In this document: in pieces, positions 42,672 to 54,269 of the stretch
Position numbering within the stretch: the first letter of the stretch is position 1
Layout: the number at the start of each line of letters is the position of its first letter
NCBI RefSeq assembly: GCF_003399765.1
Contig: NZ_NFZV01000006.1
Coordinates: forward strand, 124,001 to 188,000
Direction: 5' to 3'
DNA from: Alkalilimnicola ehrlichii
GTDB lineage: Bacteria > Pseudomonadota > Gammaproteobacteria > Nitrococcales > AK92
DNA: 64,000 bases
Position numbers and translations under genes: made by a program
The notes under the pieces: generated by a model
Told to the model about the DNA's origin: nothing
Database searches by the model: none
What the model saw: the letters and a program-made list of their open reading frames with translations, nothing else

Positions 42672-42705
42672 GCAGGTTGCTGGAAATGGCCTTTCCGCAG
42701 CCTGC
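42672..42705 (-). terminator. Imperfect hairpin after the folB-folK-methyltransferase operon
   Basis: GCAGG and TGCTGGAAA pair with TTTCC and GCAGCCTGC with one bulge and one mismatch, and the stem touches the stop codon of the methyltransferase gene. There is no clear T run behind it. Possibly a terminator. The rest of the gap up to 42490 shows nothing. Confidence 0.35.
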
Positions 42706-43907
42706 TAGAGGCGGGCCACATGGTCAGCCAATGCAAAACCGGTCATATCGATTTCGCAGTGGCGCCCCAAACCCATAACCTTAAAACGCTCGCCCATCTC
42801 GCCCGGCAACGTCAGCGCTTTGACTTGCTGCGATAAGCGCAAGCGCTCGGCATCGTCGGCGTCGGCCATCGCCTCGGAAACAATTTCCGCCATGCCGCCC
42901 GCTAACAAGAATTGCGCCTGTGGGGTAAACCCAAGCAACTCCAGCCCCGCCTTCCGACCGGCATCGGCGACCGCCGTAAAATCAACAAAAGCCGTAATGT
43001 CCTGCAATCCTACTAAAACCAATGGGTCATCGTGAGCACGGTGGCGATAATGACATACCAACGTCCCCATAGACCGTTGCGGGTGGTAATACTCTACCCG
43101 CGGGTAACCATAGTCGATCAATAAAACGGCACCTTGCTCCAAGCTATCGGCCAACGACCCGATCCAGGCCGATAAAGCGGGGCAATACTCGGAACTATAG
43201 CCAACGTCAAGCGGCTGGCCGCAAGCCTGCTCGATTTCCGCAACAGTCGCAACGGTTTGCGGCGCTGCCGGCATACCGCGAACGACTAAATTGTCGCCCT
43301 CGACCGTAACGCCTAGCTCTTCGACGCCATCGACGGCAGCTTTACGGAAACGCTTAACCGGCAAGGCATCGAGGACTTCATTTCCGATAATCACACCTTT
43401 GAAGGGTGCTTCCGGCAGTGCATCCAACCAGCTTACCCGGTTTAATAACTCCGGTACTTCGGCCTGCAATAATTCGCGCTGCCATTGCCGTAACGAGGCA
43501 CTTACTTCCAGGATCATATAGCGCTCAGGCAAGGCATTCAGCGCCGCCAATTCCTTCAATATATCCACCGCCATACGCCCGGAACCGGCACCTAGTTCCA
43601 AGATCGCGTCATTACCCACTGCCGTCATAATCTGCGCGCATTGGCGCGCTAAGGTGCGCGAGAACAGCGAGGAAATCAAAGGTGCGGTGGTAAAATCTCC
43701 CGCTGCGCCGAACTTGGTAGAACCCGCGCTATAGTAACCTAGCCCAGGCTCATATAACGCCATAGCCATAAAGCGATCAAATTCCAGCACGCCGCCGGCC
43801 TCGCCGATCGCCTCCCTGATACGAGCCTGCAGACGCGCACTAAGCGCAGCCGCATCGGGCCCAGGCGCCGGCACTTGATCGAGGCTGGAAGGCATAGCTT
43901 TAGACAC
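42705..43907 (-). CDS. SAM-dependent methyltransferase, MidA/NDUFAF7 type
   Basis: A 400-residue protein of the DUF185 family. N-terminal FMAMALYEPGLGYYSAG and KFGAAGDFTTAPLISSLFS are family signatures; the SAM loop is ILELGAGSGRMAVDIL, followed by GVIIGNEVLDALPVKRF and LLIDYGYPRVEYYHP. The mitochondrial relative NDUFAF7 methylates an Arg of complex I; bacterial targets are unknown. The GTG at 43907 overlaps the end of the repaired folK gene; an ATG at 43895 is possible. It forms an operon with folB and folK, a common gammaproteobacterial arrangement. Confidence 0.92.
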   Translation of the reverse strand: MSKAMPSSLDQVPAPGPDAAALSARLQARIREAIGEAGGVLEFDRFMAMALYEPGLGYYSAGSTKFGAAGDFTTAPLISSLFSRTLARQCAQIMTAVGNDAILELGAGSGRMAVDILKELAALNALPERYMILEVSASLRQWQRELLQAEVPELLNRVSWLDALPEAPFKGVIIGNEVLDALPVKRFRKAAVDGVEELGVTVEGDNLVVRGMPAAPQTVATVAEIEQACGQPLDVGYSSEYCPALSAWIGSLADSLEQGAVLLIDYGYPRVEYYHPQRSMGTLVCHYRHRAHDDPLVLVGLQDITAFVDFTAVADAGRKAGLELLGFTPQAQFLLAGGMAEIVSEAMADADDAERLRLSQQVKALTLPGEMGERFKVMGLGRHCEIDMTGFALADHVARL

Positions 43908-44492
43908 TGGACGGTTCCTTAATATCGCTGAGCGTTTGAGGCTTAATGCCCTGACAAACCTCGACATCTTGCCCATTCGGGCAATGTAAACTAAACGGCT
44001 GCTTACCGATCATAACGCCATCCAAGACAACCGCTTCTGTCGGGCAAGGGCTGCCGGTTACCGTAGCCGGAGCCAAGCCTAGGCATCGCAACAGCTCCGG
44101 TATGGCCACCAAAAATAAGGCTCCTGGGCCAATGCTTCGGGTTGCAAGATCTCGGTTTCGCCGGCAAAACAACGCAGAATATCGAGATCTACCGGACGCG
44201 CGATCCATTTCCTCTGCGGATGAGTGCGATCGCGACCGAGCTGCGTCTCGATGTCGTTACAAAAAGCCTTTAACTCAGCCTCGGCCAAGGTGGTCGGCAA
44301 AAACAACACCAGATTGCGAAACAACTCATCGCCATCTACCGCAACCGGCTCGGTCAAGTAGATGCTGCTACTGTGTAGACAACCGAAACGGCGAACAAGT
44401 GCCGCAAGCGCGCGAGGAATATTCTCCCGCGGATTGGCATTACTGCCGACACCCAAAAAATAACCGGCAGGAAGGGAGTCCTTTATAAGCAT
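43900..44492 (-). CDS. folK: HPPK, folate pathway pyrophosphokinase (one-base frameshift near 44111-44115)
   Basis: Transfers pyrophosphate from ATP to 6-hydroxymethyl-7,8-dihydropterin. It opens GYFLGVGSNANPRENIPRAL; the catalytic core is LGRDRTHPQRKWIARPVDLD. Adding one base to the A run at 44111-44115 joins EEPYF-like sequence (QEPYF) to LVAIPELLRCLGLAP and gives 197 residues, slightly longer than the usual 160-180 because of a C-terminal tail with a cysteine-containing SLHCPNGQDVEVCQG. The tail overlaps the next start by eight bases. Confidence 0.85.
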
Positions 44493-44625
44493 CGAATAAA
44501 CCTTCGCTCCTTAAATGGGGTCGATCCCGCCCTTTAGAGTTGCGCAGTATACTGACGATAAACAATGGCCGTGTAGCCCTTGCAACACCGCCCCGGATAA
44601 GCCTGGCATGCCCTACAAGCTAGGC

Positions 44626-44994
44626 TTAGCTTGCAGCACGCCCCCGCGCGATCGTAACGACTGCGTCGAAATTACCCGCCGGCGGAACTTTAACAGGCTT
44701 AGCCAATCGCACCGTCACCGTACTAACAACCGGATAGCGAGAAAGTACCCGTTTCGCCGTCGCTTCTGCCAATGCTTCTACCAGTTGATAGCGACTTTCC
44801 TGGTAAAAACCAGCCAGGTCGGCCGCTAGCGCCCCGTAATCGACCGTATCCTCCAGCCGGTCGGAGGACGCGGCAGCGGCAATATCTACCTGCAAAACCA
44901 GATCCAGCCCAAGCGTTTGCTGTACTTCGCGCTCCCACTCGAAAACACCGATAACAGTAGCTAAACGCAAACCCTCGATTGAAACCGTATCCAT
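44626..44994 (-). CDS. folB: Dihydroneopterin aldolase
   Basis: Cleaves 7,8-dihydroneopterin in folate synthesis. I chose the ATG at 44994, giving 122 residues and the family start MDTVSIEGLRLATVIGVFEW; six more residues are possible. The catalytic Glu lies in IGVFEWEREVQQ, and the Lys in VRLAKPVKVPPAGNFDAV. First gene of the folB-folK-methyltransferase operon, divergent from plsY. Confidence 0.93.
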   Translation of the reverse strand: MDTVSIEGLRLATVIGVFEWEREVQQTLGLDLVLQVDIAAAASSDRLEDTVDYGALAADLAGFYQESRYQLVEALAEATAKRVLSRYPVVSTVTVRLAKPVKVPPAGNFDAVVTIARGRAAS

Positions 44995-45362
44995 GAATTC
45001 TCCTACCGACATACCGCCAAGGGAGACAACATTCTTACACGGTCAGACCGCTTAACACGCAACCAAAGCAGAAAAAGTTCCACCTTCGTCACGCTCCCGA
45101 GGCTTATTTCGTAGCAACGCCACCGCTTCCTCGCTACACTGCCGACCGAGGTCGATTATGCGGCGCCCGACTCGAGTACACTGCAGAGACCGCAAGCCAT
45201 TTAAGAACCTCAACGCGCCCCCTGAGGAACGCCGATGCTCCCGTGCCCCTAGGCGCGTTTCCCGGCTCGCCCGGCAGGAATCGGGCTAGAGACGGTAGCG
45301 TAAAGGGTCCGGTGCTTCGGTAACAAACCAGCGACAACGCAACACATACGACAGTTAAAACC
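44995..45362. other. Gene-free stretch between folB and plsY
   Basis: About 370 bases between two divergent genes. It must hold both promoters, but no box stands out. A weak frame on the minus strand (45134-45394) has no family look and a composition like non-coding DNA. I see no RNA gene or strong hairpin. Confidence 0.5.
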
Positions 45363-45977
45363 ATGCTCTTCGATACCACGCCATCGCTTTTCATCGCACT
45401 ATTAACCGTCCTAGGTTATCTGTTTGGCTCAGTCTCCAGCGCCATCATCGTCTGCCGCTTGATGCGGTTACCCGACCCGCGCAGCGAGGGTTCACGCAAC
45501 CCGGGAACCACCAATGTACTCCGCATCGGGGGCAAAAAAGCCGCCATAATCACGCTGGCCGGCGACATGCTCAAAGGCCTGGTCCCTGTCCTAATCGCTC
45601 GTATGCTTAGCGCCGAGCCAATGGTATGGGCGTTGGTCGGAATGGCTGCATTTATCGGCCACCTTTACCCTGTATTTTTCCGTTTCGAAGGGGGCAAAGG
45701 CGTGGCGACCGGCTTGGGCGCTATTTTGGCTTGGTCCTGGCTGGGCGGCTTACTCACCATTGCAACCTGGTTGATCGTGGCGGCCGTTTTCCGCTATTCC
45801 TCGCTGGCCGCACTCACCGCCTTTCTTCTTGCACCGATTTATTTGGCTGGCACCACCGGCGATATGGCCTTAACCAGCGCTATGTCTATCGTAACCGCCC
45901 TGGTTTATTGGCGACACCGGGAAAACATTCGCAACCTCATCGCCGGTAAGGAAAGTAAGATAGGCAAGAAAAAATAG
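45363..45977 (+). CDS. plsY: Acyl-phosphate:glycerol-3-phosphate acyltransferase
   Basis: First acylation of glycerol 3-phosphate in phospholipid synthesis, in the inner membrane. It has 204 residues and five or more hydrophobic segments. The three active-site loops are visible: GSRNPGTTNVLRIGGKKAA, FRFEGGKGVATGLGA and RYSSLAALTAF. The tail is basic (KESKIGKKK). It lies between divergent folB and convergent tsaD, a conserved neighbourhood. Confidence 0.95.
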   Translation: MLFDTTPSLFIALLTVLGYLFGSVSSAIIVCRLMRLPDPRSEGSRNPGTTNVLRIGGKKAAIITLAGDMLKGLVPVLIARMLSAEPMVWALVGMAAFIGHLYPVFFRFEGGKGVATGLGAILAWSWLGGLLTIATWLIVAAVFRYSSLAALTAFLLAPIYLAGTTGDMALTSAMSIVTALVYWRHRENIRNLIAGKESKIGKKK

Positions 45978-46021
45978 CCAAGAAAACACCGAACCACCCG
46001 CCGACCTTCTGCAAACCTAAA

Positions 46022-46049
46022 GCAGACGGAGCCTTCGCGCTCCGCCTGC
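46022..46049. terminator. Hairpin between convergent plsY and tsaD
   Basis: An 11-base stem with one mismatch (GCAGACGGAGC/GCTCCGCCTGC) and a six-base loop between two convergent genes. It has no T run. Probably a shared terminator. Confidence 0.45.
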
Positions 46050-46062
46050 GGCCTCCTACGCA

Positions 46063-47076
46063 TCAAGCAGCCGTCAACGCCTCCAAGGGCCAGCGCGCCG
46101 TAACACCGAATCCAAGCGGCTCGGCAGCACCCGCGGCCAGACGGCAATAGCCGGCATAGGCGATCATTGCCCCGTTATCGGTGCACAACGAAGGGCGCGG
46201 ATAAAACACGCGCGCGCCTTGCCGCTCAGCTAATTCCCGCATCTGTTCGCGCAAATAGGCATTAGCCCCTACACCTCCCGCTATCACCAGACGCTTAATA
46301 CCGCTTTGCGTTAGCGCTCGGCGGCATTTGATAACCAGCGTATCGACGACTGCATCCTGAAAAGCACGCGCAATGTCGGCCCGCGCCGTCGGATCGCCTT
46401 CATGTTTCTTCACCGTATTTAACGTAAAGGTCTTCAACCCGCTGAAACTAAAATCCAACCCTGGGCGATCAGTCATCGGACGCGGGAAGCGAAACCGCGC
46501 CGGGTCACCTTGTTGCGCTAACTTCTCCAGCTCAGGCCCGCCAGGGTAAGGCAGCCCCAACAGCTTTGCCGTCTTATCGAAGGCTTCGCCGGCGGCATCG
46601 TCCAGGCTCTCGCCAAGCACCCGATAGCGCCCAACCCCCGCCACTTGAATTAGCATCGTATGCCCACCGGATACTAAGAGCGCCAAAAACGGAAAGTCCG
46701 GCACCTCCGTCTCCAGCATCGGCGCCAGCAAATGCGCTTCTAAGTGATGGACACCCACCGCCGGGATGTTTAACGCCCACGCAAGACTCCGCCCTACCGA
46801 GGCCCCCACCAGTAGCGCCCCTACCAACCCCGGCCCACTGGTGTAGGCAATACCGTCGAGACTGCTTTTCTCCACGCCGGCTTCGCTGAGCGTCTCTTCG
46901 ATGATCGGCACCAGCTTACGCACATGATCGCGCGAGGCGAGTTCAGGGACCACACCACCGTACTTCGCGTGCGTCGCGATTTGGCTATAGACCACATGCC
47001 CCATCAAGCCGCATTCGCTGTCATAAACAGCGACGCCGGTCTCGTCGCAGGAGGTCTCGATCCCCAGAACTCTCAT
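46063..47076 (-). CDS. tsaD: tRNA threonylcarbamoyladenosine transferase TsaD
   Basis: Transfers the threonylcarbamoyl group to A37 of ANN-decoding tRNAs, with TsaB and TsaE. It has 337 residues, the family length. It opens [19 protein letters not shown]; the metal site is [13 protein letters not shown]; the nucleotide site has [16 protein letters not shown] and [15 protein letters not shown]. It is divergent from rpsU with a 113-bp gap, as in E. coli. Confidence 0.97.
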   Translation of the reverse strand: MRVLGIETSCDETGVAVYDSECGLMGHVVYSQIATHAKYGGVVPELASRDHVRKLVPIIEETLSEAGVEKSSLDGIAYTSGPGLVGALLVGASVGRSLAWALNIPAVGVHHLEAHLLAPMLETEVPDFPFLALLVSGGHTMLIQVAGVGRYRVLGESLDDAAGEAFDKTAKLLGLPYPGGPELEKLAQQGDPARFRFPRPMTDRPGLDFSFSGLKTFTLNTVKKHEGDPTARADIARAFQDAVVDTLVIKCRRALTQSGIKRLVIAGGVGANAYLREQMRELAERQGARVFYPRPSLCTDNGAMIAYAGYCRLAAGAAEPLGFGVTARWPLEALTAA

Positions 47077-47093
47077 GTGTAACTCCCAATATT

Positions 47094-47122
47094 TTGCAAT
47101 TGCTGTCGCAGGCGCCTATAAT
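47094..47122 (+). promoter_or_regulatory. Sigma-70 promoter of the rpsU operon
   Basis: -35 TTGCAA (47094-47099), a 17-base spacer and a perfect -10 TATAAT (47117-47122), about 70 bases before rpsU. It probably drives rpsU, yqeY, dnaG and rpoD together. Confidence 0.82.
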
Positions 47123-47189
47123 ACCGCGCCCAAGTTCGGAAATCCGCTTCCGCAACCGAATTCAACTTTTTAGGAAGGTGTAATCGTAC

Positions 47190-47405
47190 ATGCCCGTTGT
47201 TAAGGTCCGGGAAAACGAGCCGTTCGAAGTAGCACTACGTCGCTTCAAACGTTCCTGCGAAAAAGCTGGCGTCCTCTCCGAGGTTCGCCGTCGTGAATAC
47301 TACGAAAAGCCGACTCAGGTGCGTAAGCGCAAAGCCGCCGCCGCGGTCAAGCGTCACATGAAGCGTCTTGCTCGCGAGCAAGCTCGCCGCACCCGTCTGT
47401 ACTGA
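47190..47405 (+). CDS. rpsU: Ribosomal protein bS21
   Basis: A small basic 30S protein needed for translation initiation. It has 71 residues, identical in length to E. coli bS21, with [20 protein letters not shown] and [17 protein letters not shown] strong ribosome site (AGGAAGG) stands before the ATG. First gene of the macromolecular-synthesis operon. Confidence 0.98.
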   Translation: MPVVKVRENEPFEVALRRFKRSCEKAGVLSEVRRREYYEKPTQVRKRKAAAAVKRHMKRLAREQARRTRLY

Positions 47406-47425
47406 GCACCTTCGGCGCCTAGCCA

Positions 47426-47875
47426 ATGAGTGAGCTTAAGGCAAGGATCAATGAGGCTGTAAAAGCCGCCATGCGGGCCGGCGACAAGCCGCGCTTAGCC
47501 GTGCTTAGGTTGATCACCGCCGACATCAAACAACGAGAAGTCGACGAGCGAGTCGAACTCTCCGACGACGATGTCATCGCCGTGCTCAGCAAGATGGTTA
47601 AACAGCGACGCGAGTCCATTGCCCAATACGAGCAAGCTGGACGAGACGAACTGGCCGCACAGGAGCGCTCGGAGATCGACGTTATTTCCGAGTTCCTCCC
47701 CCAACCTCTGACCGAGGCCGAAATCGATACGATTATCGACAAAGCCATCGCGGATACCGGAGCCTCCAGTATTCGCGACATGGGCAAGGTAATGGGTGCG
47801 GTAAAGCCACAATTGCAGGGCCGCGCCGACATGGGTGCAGTCAGCGGGCAGATTAAAGCGCGCCTCGAAAGCTGA
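47426..47875 (+). CDS. yqeY: GatB/YqeY domain protein
   Basis: A 149-residue helical protein related to the tail domain of GatB, which binds tRNA; the role of the free protein is unknown. Visible: LKARINEAVKAAMRAGDKPR, LRLITADIKQREVDER, EIDVISEFLPQPLTEAEI and the C-terminal MGAVKPQLQGRADMGAVSGQ. It sits between rpsU and dnaG as in many proteobacteria. Confidence 0.95.
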   Translation: MSELKARINEAVKAAMRAGDKPRLAVLRLITADIKQREVDERVELSDDDVIAVLSKMVKQRRESIAQYEQAGRDELAAQERSEIDVISEFLPQPLTEAEIDTIIDKAIADTGASSIRDMGKVMGAVKPQLQGRADMGAVSGQIKARLES

Positions 47876-47880
47876 TTATG

Positions 47881-47956
47881 CTAAGCTGGTACTGCTAGGC
47901 AGGCCGTCGATAGCTATTCTCTCCAGAGTTTGCTATCGACGGCCTGACGAGCTTAG
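47881..47956 (+). repeat. Large two-tier palindrome in the yqeY-dnaG gap
   Basis: CAGGCCGTCGATAGC (47900-47914) pairs perfectly with GCTATCGACGGCCTG (47932-47946) around a 17-base loop, and an outer CTAAGCT (47881-47887) pairs with AGCTTAG (47950-47956). It starts just after the yqeY stop. It has no T run. It could be an attenuator or an RNase processing site that sets different levels of bS21 and primase; E. coli has a terminator at the matching place. Confidence 0.7.
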
Positions 47957-48128
47957 TGGTGCAAGGGCACACAAGTAGGCGGCAACAGGTCGGCGATCGT
48001 GCGGTTTAGCCTTGCGACGCTATCTTGTTGCAGTAGCTCCGCTGTTGGATAAGGCTAACGGCTCGCACCCCGTACGGACGGCGCAGGCATTGCGCTTTGT
48101 TGCGTCTGCCGTTCTTGGGTGGAAAGCC

Positions 48129-49897
48129 ATGGCCGCCAAAATACCCGATCACTTTATCGGAGAACTGCTTACTCGCGTCGATATCGTCGAGGTTATCGGG
48201 GAGCGTCTGGAACTCAAACGGGTCGGGAGCAACTTACAAGCCCTTTGCCCGTTCCACAGCGAGAAAACCCCATCCTTCACGGTCAGCCCCAGCAAACAGT
48301 TTTATCACTGCTTTGGCTGCGGCGCCCATGGCACAGCCATCCGCTTTCTCATGGAGCACGATCGGCTGGGGTTTCGGGATGCGGTAGAAACGCTAGCCCA
48401 ACGGGCTGGCATGGCGCTACCGGAAGAAGCACGCGATGAGCGCGAAGAGCAGTATGGCGAATTATACAAACTGCTCGGCAAAGCCTCGCAGCATTACCAG
48501 CGCTGGCTACGAGAGCACCCTGAACGGGAAACGGCTGTAGCCTACCTGAAACGGCGAGGCTTAAGTGGCGACATCGCGGCACAGTACGGGCTCGGCTTCG
48601 CGCCGCCCGGTTGGGACAATCTGGCTCGGGCGCTGGGGCGCTCGCCTAAGCTGGTCATAGCCGGACTGGCCAATGAGCGCGATAACGGGGGGCTTTACGA
48701 CCGTTTCCGCGAACGCATTATCTTCCCGATTCGCGACCGCCGTGGGCGCGTTATCGGGTTCGGTGGTCGCGTCCTTGGCGAAGGGCAACCAAAGTACCTA
48801 AATTCGCCGGAAACCCCCGTTTTTCATAAGGGCCGCGAACTCTATGGCCTTTACGAATGTCTCAAGAAACAGCGGCACCCGGACGCTATTGTCGTTGTAG
48901 AAGGTTATATGGACGTGGTCGCGCTGGCTCAATATGGGATCAGCGAGGCAGTCGCTACGCTCGGAACCGCCACGTCGACAACTCAAGTCGACCGGCTGTT
49001 TCAAGTAACCAAAGACGTCGTCTTCTGCTTCGACGGCGACCGCGCTGGCCGACAAGCGGCTTGGCGAGCGCTGGAAAACGCCTTGCCCGCAATGCGCAGT
49101 GGTCGGCAAGCGCGTTTTTTATTTCTTCCCGACGGGGAAGACCCGGACTCGTTAGTCCGCAAAGAAGGTGCGGAGAACTTCCGACACCGAATGGCCAAGG
49201 CGGCACAACTATCGGAGTTTTTCTTCGACAACCTTAGCCGCGAAGTAGATCTTGGCAGTATGGACGGCCGCGCTCGGCTCGCCGAGCGCGCAGCGCCACA
49301 CTTGAAAAAATTACCGCCGGGCCTGCTCCGGGACATGATGTTCCAACGGCTCAGCGAAATTACCGGCTTACAAACGGAGCGTTTGGAAGCGGTATTAGCG
49401 GCGCGCGTAACGCTGCGCCCCGACAAGCGAAAGGACAAAAGCCGCGTGGTCCACGGCTTGAACGAACGCCGGCCAGGGTAGCTATCGCCATGCTGCTGCA
49501 ACAACCGCAGCTGGCGCGTTTAGCGACCGAGACGGAGGGCTACCGCGAACAGGATAACCCAGGAATCGAGTTACTCGGCCAAATGCTTGAGTTGCTAAAC
49601 GCCGAGCCTCAGTTATCCACCGGCGCCCTACTCGAACGGTTTCGCGACAGCCGTCACGAATCGGCGCTTTGGAAATTGGCGACATGGGAACACATGGTTC
49701 CCGACGACGGTCTGGAGAGGGAGTTCACGGACGCGCTTCGACGGATAGAAGGATTGATAGCGCCGAAACGCCTGCAATACTTGGATAAACGGATGCAACA
49801 AGGGCAGTTGACCGAATCCGAGCTGCAGGAGTGGCAGCAATTATTGCGTGAATGGAAAGAAACTAAGGCTCGGGCAACAGACCCGCCAACTGAGTAA
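48129..49897 (+). CDS. dnaG: DNA primase DnaG (one-base frameshift near 49476-49478)
   Basis: Makes RNA primers at the replication fork. I chose the ATG at 48129, which gives the family start MAAKIPDHFIGELLTRVDIV. The zinc domain reads CPFHSEKTPS and FYHCFGCGAHG (CHC2 type); the TOPRIM core has VVVEGYMDVVALAQYG and VFCFDGDRAGRQAAWRAL. Adding one G at 49476-49478 joins NERRPG to VAIAMLLQQPQLARLATE, the C-terminal DnaB-binding domain, giving 589 residues (E. coli 581). The gene is essential, so a true truncation is improbable. Confidence 0.95.
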
Positions 49898-49923
49898 ACA
49901 CTGGAAAGGAGGAAGATCCCCGC

Positions 49924-49929
49924 TATAAT
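49924..49929 (+). promoter_or_regulatory. Probable internal promoter of rpoD (-10 box)
   Basis: A perfect TATAAT in the 89-bp dnaG-rpoD gap, 58 bases before the rpoD start. The matching -35 position (49901-49906, CTGGAA) is weak. It fits an extra promoter that raises rpoD independently of the operon. Confidence 0.5.
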
Positions 49930-49986
49930 GTAGGGTTTCTTCGCGTCCGGACCTCTAACAGGCAGTAGCCCAGGTACCCATCTGCT

Positions 49987-51843
<1,857 letters not shown>

Positions 51844-51867
51844 GACGGGTATACTTCGTCTTCTCTT

Positions 51868-51944
<77 letters not shown>

Positions 51945-51954
51945 TTGAATGTAA

Positions 51955-51980
51955 CGAGGCCGCTATTATTAGCGGCCTCG
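51955..51980. terminator. Terminator between the rpoD-tRNA unit and the AraC gene
   Basis: A perfect 11-base stem CGAGGCCGCTA/TAGCGGCCTCG with a four-base loop. It lies ten bases after the tRNA and includes the stop codon of the convergent araC-type gene, so it may serve both strands. There is no strong T run. Confidence 0.7.
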
Positions 51981-52790
51981 TCGCTTCCTGTCTTCCTGCT
52001 CCTTCAGTAAACGAACCGTCAAGCCGCTGTTCAAGCGAATCACGGCTGTTGTACGAAGGCCAAACAAGGTTCGAAACGAACGACTTAGGTGCGCCAAATC
52101 AGCGAAACCGACACCGACAGCCAAATGGGTCAAAGAGGAAATGGAGCGCAGGTGGGGCCCGCCTCGCAGCAGCCGGGCCCACAATCGAAAGCGCCGGAAC
52201 GGCAACCCGGTTTCTTCACTGAACAAATGAACAAAGCGCGTTTCCGACAGGCCTAGGTGCTCTGCAAGCCGCGCCGCACTGTCGACGACCTCCGGACGCC
52301 GCGAGAGTATCGCCAGTGCACGCGCCACCCGCGGGTCGACCGGTAACGCTTCTCGCACTCCGACACCGAACATAGCCTCCACCCGTCGCTCCGCAAGCGT
52401 ACACCAAGGCCGCTCCCAATACAGTTGGCGCAGGAATTCGACCACGGCATGACTTAGCGCGGAATTGTCGGCGATTGCCTTTTCCGAGCCCATCTGCTGC
52501 TTTAAACGATAATAAATGGGGCTATCGGCGCTGACGAAAAAGAAGCCCATGGGCCGGCCGCGGGCGTCCATACGTGGGCTGCGTGCGTCGGCAGGCACAT
52601 AAAATGTCCGGGCTTCCGTCTCTATGCTTTCTTCCACATCATAGGCACGAAAGGCTGTCTCCAGGCCGACACAATAGGCAATAGCCGGATGCCTGTGGAT
52701 ATCGATAACCGGCACCTTACCTACATACGCAACCCACCCATGGCCGATATAAAGCGCATCGCCCACCGCCGCTTGCCGCTGTCGACTCAT
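51969..52790 (-). CDS. AraC family transcriptional regulator
   Basis: A 273-residue regulator. The N-terminal part (1-150) has a cupin-like sensor look (VPVIDIHRHPAIAYCVGLE); the C-terminal 100 residues hold two helix-turn-helix units, the first with ARLAEHLGLSETRFVHLFSE, the second with LAVGVGFADLAHLSRSFRTL, typical of AraC. It lies seven bases behind the aldehyde dehydrogenase gene on the same strand, so it is probably in that operon and controls it. The inducer is unknown, perhaps an alcohol or aldehyde. Confidence 0.92.
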   Translation of the reverse strand: MSRQRQAAVGDALYIGHGWVAYVGKVPVIDIHRHPAIAYCVGLETAFRAYDVEESIETEARTFYVPADARSPRMDARGRPMGFFFVSADSPIYYRLKQQMGSEKAIADNSALSHAVVEFLRQLYWERPWCTLAERRVEAMFGVGVREALPVDPRVARALAILSRRPEVVDSAARLAEHLGLSETRFVHLFSEETGLPFRRFRLWARLLRGGPHLRSISSLTHLAVGVGFADLAHLSRSFRTLFGLRTTAVIRLNSGLTVRLLKEQEDRKRRGR

Positions 52791-52797
52791 GCCTTCG

Positions 52798-54240
52798 CTA
52801 ACGCAAGAAGAAACGATACAGAAGCTTATGAATTAAACGGCCATAAGGCGGATAGACTAAGCGACTAGGGTTCGGGCGACGTTGAATATATACGCCCTTT
52901 TGTTTGGATAAGCTCATGAACCCTTCTCGCCCATGATAATGCCCCATACCGGAATCGCCGATGCCGCCGAAAGGTAAACTATCTTGCGCAATATGAAACA
53001 AGGTATTGTTGATACACACGCCGCCTGCGTGACTTTCCTGCAAGACTCGCTCTTGAACTTGGTTATCAAGACCGAAATAGTACAAGGCAAGCGGGCGCGG
53101 ACGTTTACGGACCTCCCGCAAAGCCGCGTCGAGATCGCTGACAGGTACGATCGGCAAGATCGGCCCAAAGATCTCCTCCTGCATTACACGGGTATCGTTA
53201 GGGGAGTCGAGCACGAGATGCAGCGGCAGTTTCCGTTGCGGAACTAACCCCTCCTCATCTGGGTGCAACGCGATCAGCTCTGCTCCTCGCTCCCTTGCCT
53301 CATCGAGCATGCTCCGCAACCGGCGGTAATGGCGATCGTTGATGATGGCCGTGTAATCCGGATTCTTGTCGATACGGCGGTACATACGTTTAGCCGCTTT
53401 GCGCATCGCGGCCAATAGTTCATCGACACGCTCCTCTCGGCATAATACGTAGTCGGGGGCAATGCAGGTTTGGCCGGCGTTTAACGTTTTACCAAAGATA
53501 ATATGCTCAGCGGTGCTGCCCATCGGCGCATCGTGGTCAACGATAGCGGGCGACTTCCCCCCTAGCTCCAGCGTGACCGGAGTAAGATTTTCCGCTGCCG
53601 CTGCCATGACTTTTCGACCGACCGACGTGGAGCCGGTAAATACCAGATGATCGAAGGGTAAGCGGGTAAACGCCTCCGCAACCGGCACGCCGCCATGAAT
53701 CACCGCGACTTCGTCGTCCGAGAATACTTCCCGCAGTAACTGCTCTAGAACACCGTTGGTACGTGGCGTGTGCTCCGAAAGCTTTAACAGGGCGCGGTTG
53801 CCCGCCGCAAGCGCCCCTACTAACGGCGATAAAGCAAGCTGGATAGGGTAATTCCAAGGCACAATAATACCGACGACCCCCAGCGGCTGATACACCACCT
53901 TGGCCGCCGCCGGTCGGAACATCCGCTGCACTGGCCGCCGACTCGGTTTTACCCAACGCGGCAGATGTTTGACGGTGTCTTTTATCGCATTAACCACTGG
54001 CAGAATATCGGCGATATAGGTCTCGTCGCGCGAGCGGCTACCGTAGTCGGCGGCAACCGCATCGGCCAACCGCTCCCGGTATGCCACTAGTACCTGCTGA
54101 AGCGCTCTCAACCGCGTACAGCGCCAGTCTAGGCTCGGGTATGGCTGTCTTTCCGCCGCATCATGCAAGCGGTCGAAGGCTACTTGCATGTGATCGTCGC
54201 CCGCTAGGGGCTCCGCCAACTGGAGGTTCAAGTCGCTCAT
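52798..54240 (-). CDS. Aldehyde dehydrogenase, coniferyl-aldehyde-dehydrogenase-like
   Basis: An NAD(P)-dependent aldehyde dehydrogenase of 480 residues, class 3 layout with a C-terminal hydrophobic tail. It has the coenzyme motif VGIIVPWNYPIQLALSPLVG, the turn FTGSTSVGRKVM, the catalytic Glu in VTLELGGKSPAIV and the nucleophilic Cys in NAGQTCIAPDYVL. Closest to coniferyl aldehyde dehydrogenases (CalB) as I recall them, but such enzymes also oxidise long-chain aldehydes. Between the GMC oxidoreductase gene (29-bp gap) and the AraC gene, it would take the aldehyde made by the oxidoreductase to the acid. Confidence 0.92.
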   Translation of the reverse strand: MSDLNLQLAEPLAGDDHMQVAFDRLHDAAERQPYPSLDWRCTRLRALQQVLVAYRERLADAVAADYGSRSRDETYIADILPVVNAIKDTVKHLPRWVKPSRRPVQRMFRPAAAKVVYQPLGVVGIIVPWNYPIQLALSPLVGALAAGNRALLKLSEHTPRTNGVLEQLLREVFSDDEVAVIHGGVPVAEAFTRLPFDHLVFTGSTSVGRKVMAAAAENLTPVTLELGGKSPAIVDHDAPMGSTAEHIIFGKTLNAGQTCIAPDYVLCREERVDELLAAMRKAAKRMYRRIDKNPDYTAIINDRHYRRLRSMLDEARERGAELIALHPDEEGLVPQRKLPLHLVLDSPNDTRVMQEEIFGPILPIVPVSDLDAALREVRKRPRPLALYYFGLDNQVQERVLQESHAGGVCINNTLFHIAQDSLPFGGIGDSGMGHYHGREGFMSLSKQKGVYIQRRPNPSRLVYPPYGRLIHKLLYRFFLR

Positions 54241-54269
54241 ATCAACGCTCTCATGTGGGTTTGCGGGGG

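Noticed and set aside
45134-45394. Minus-strand frame of 86 codons between folB and plsY
   Set aside because: No family look, no ribosome site, and it overlaps the plsY start.
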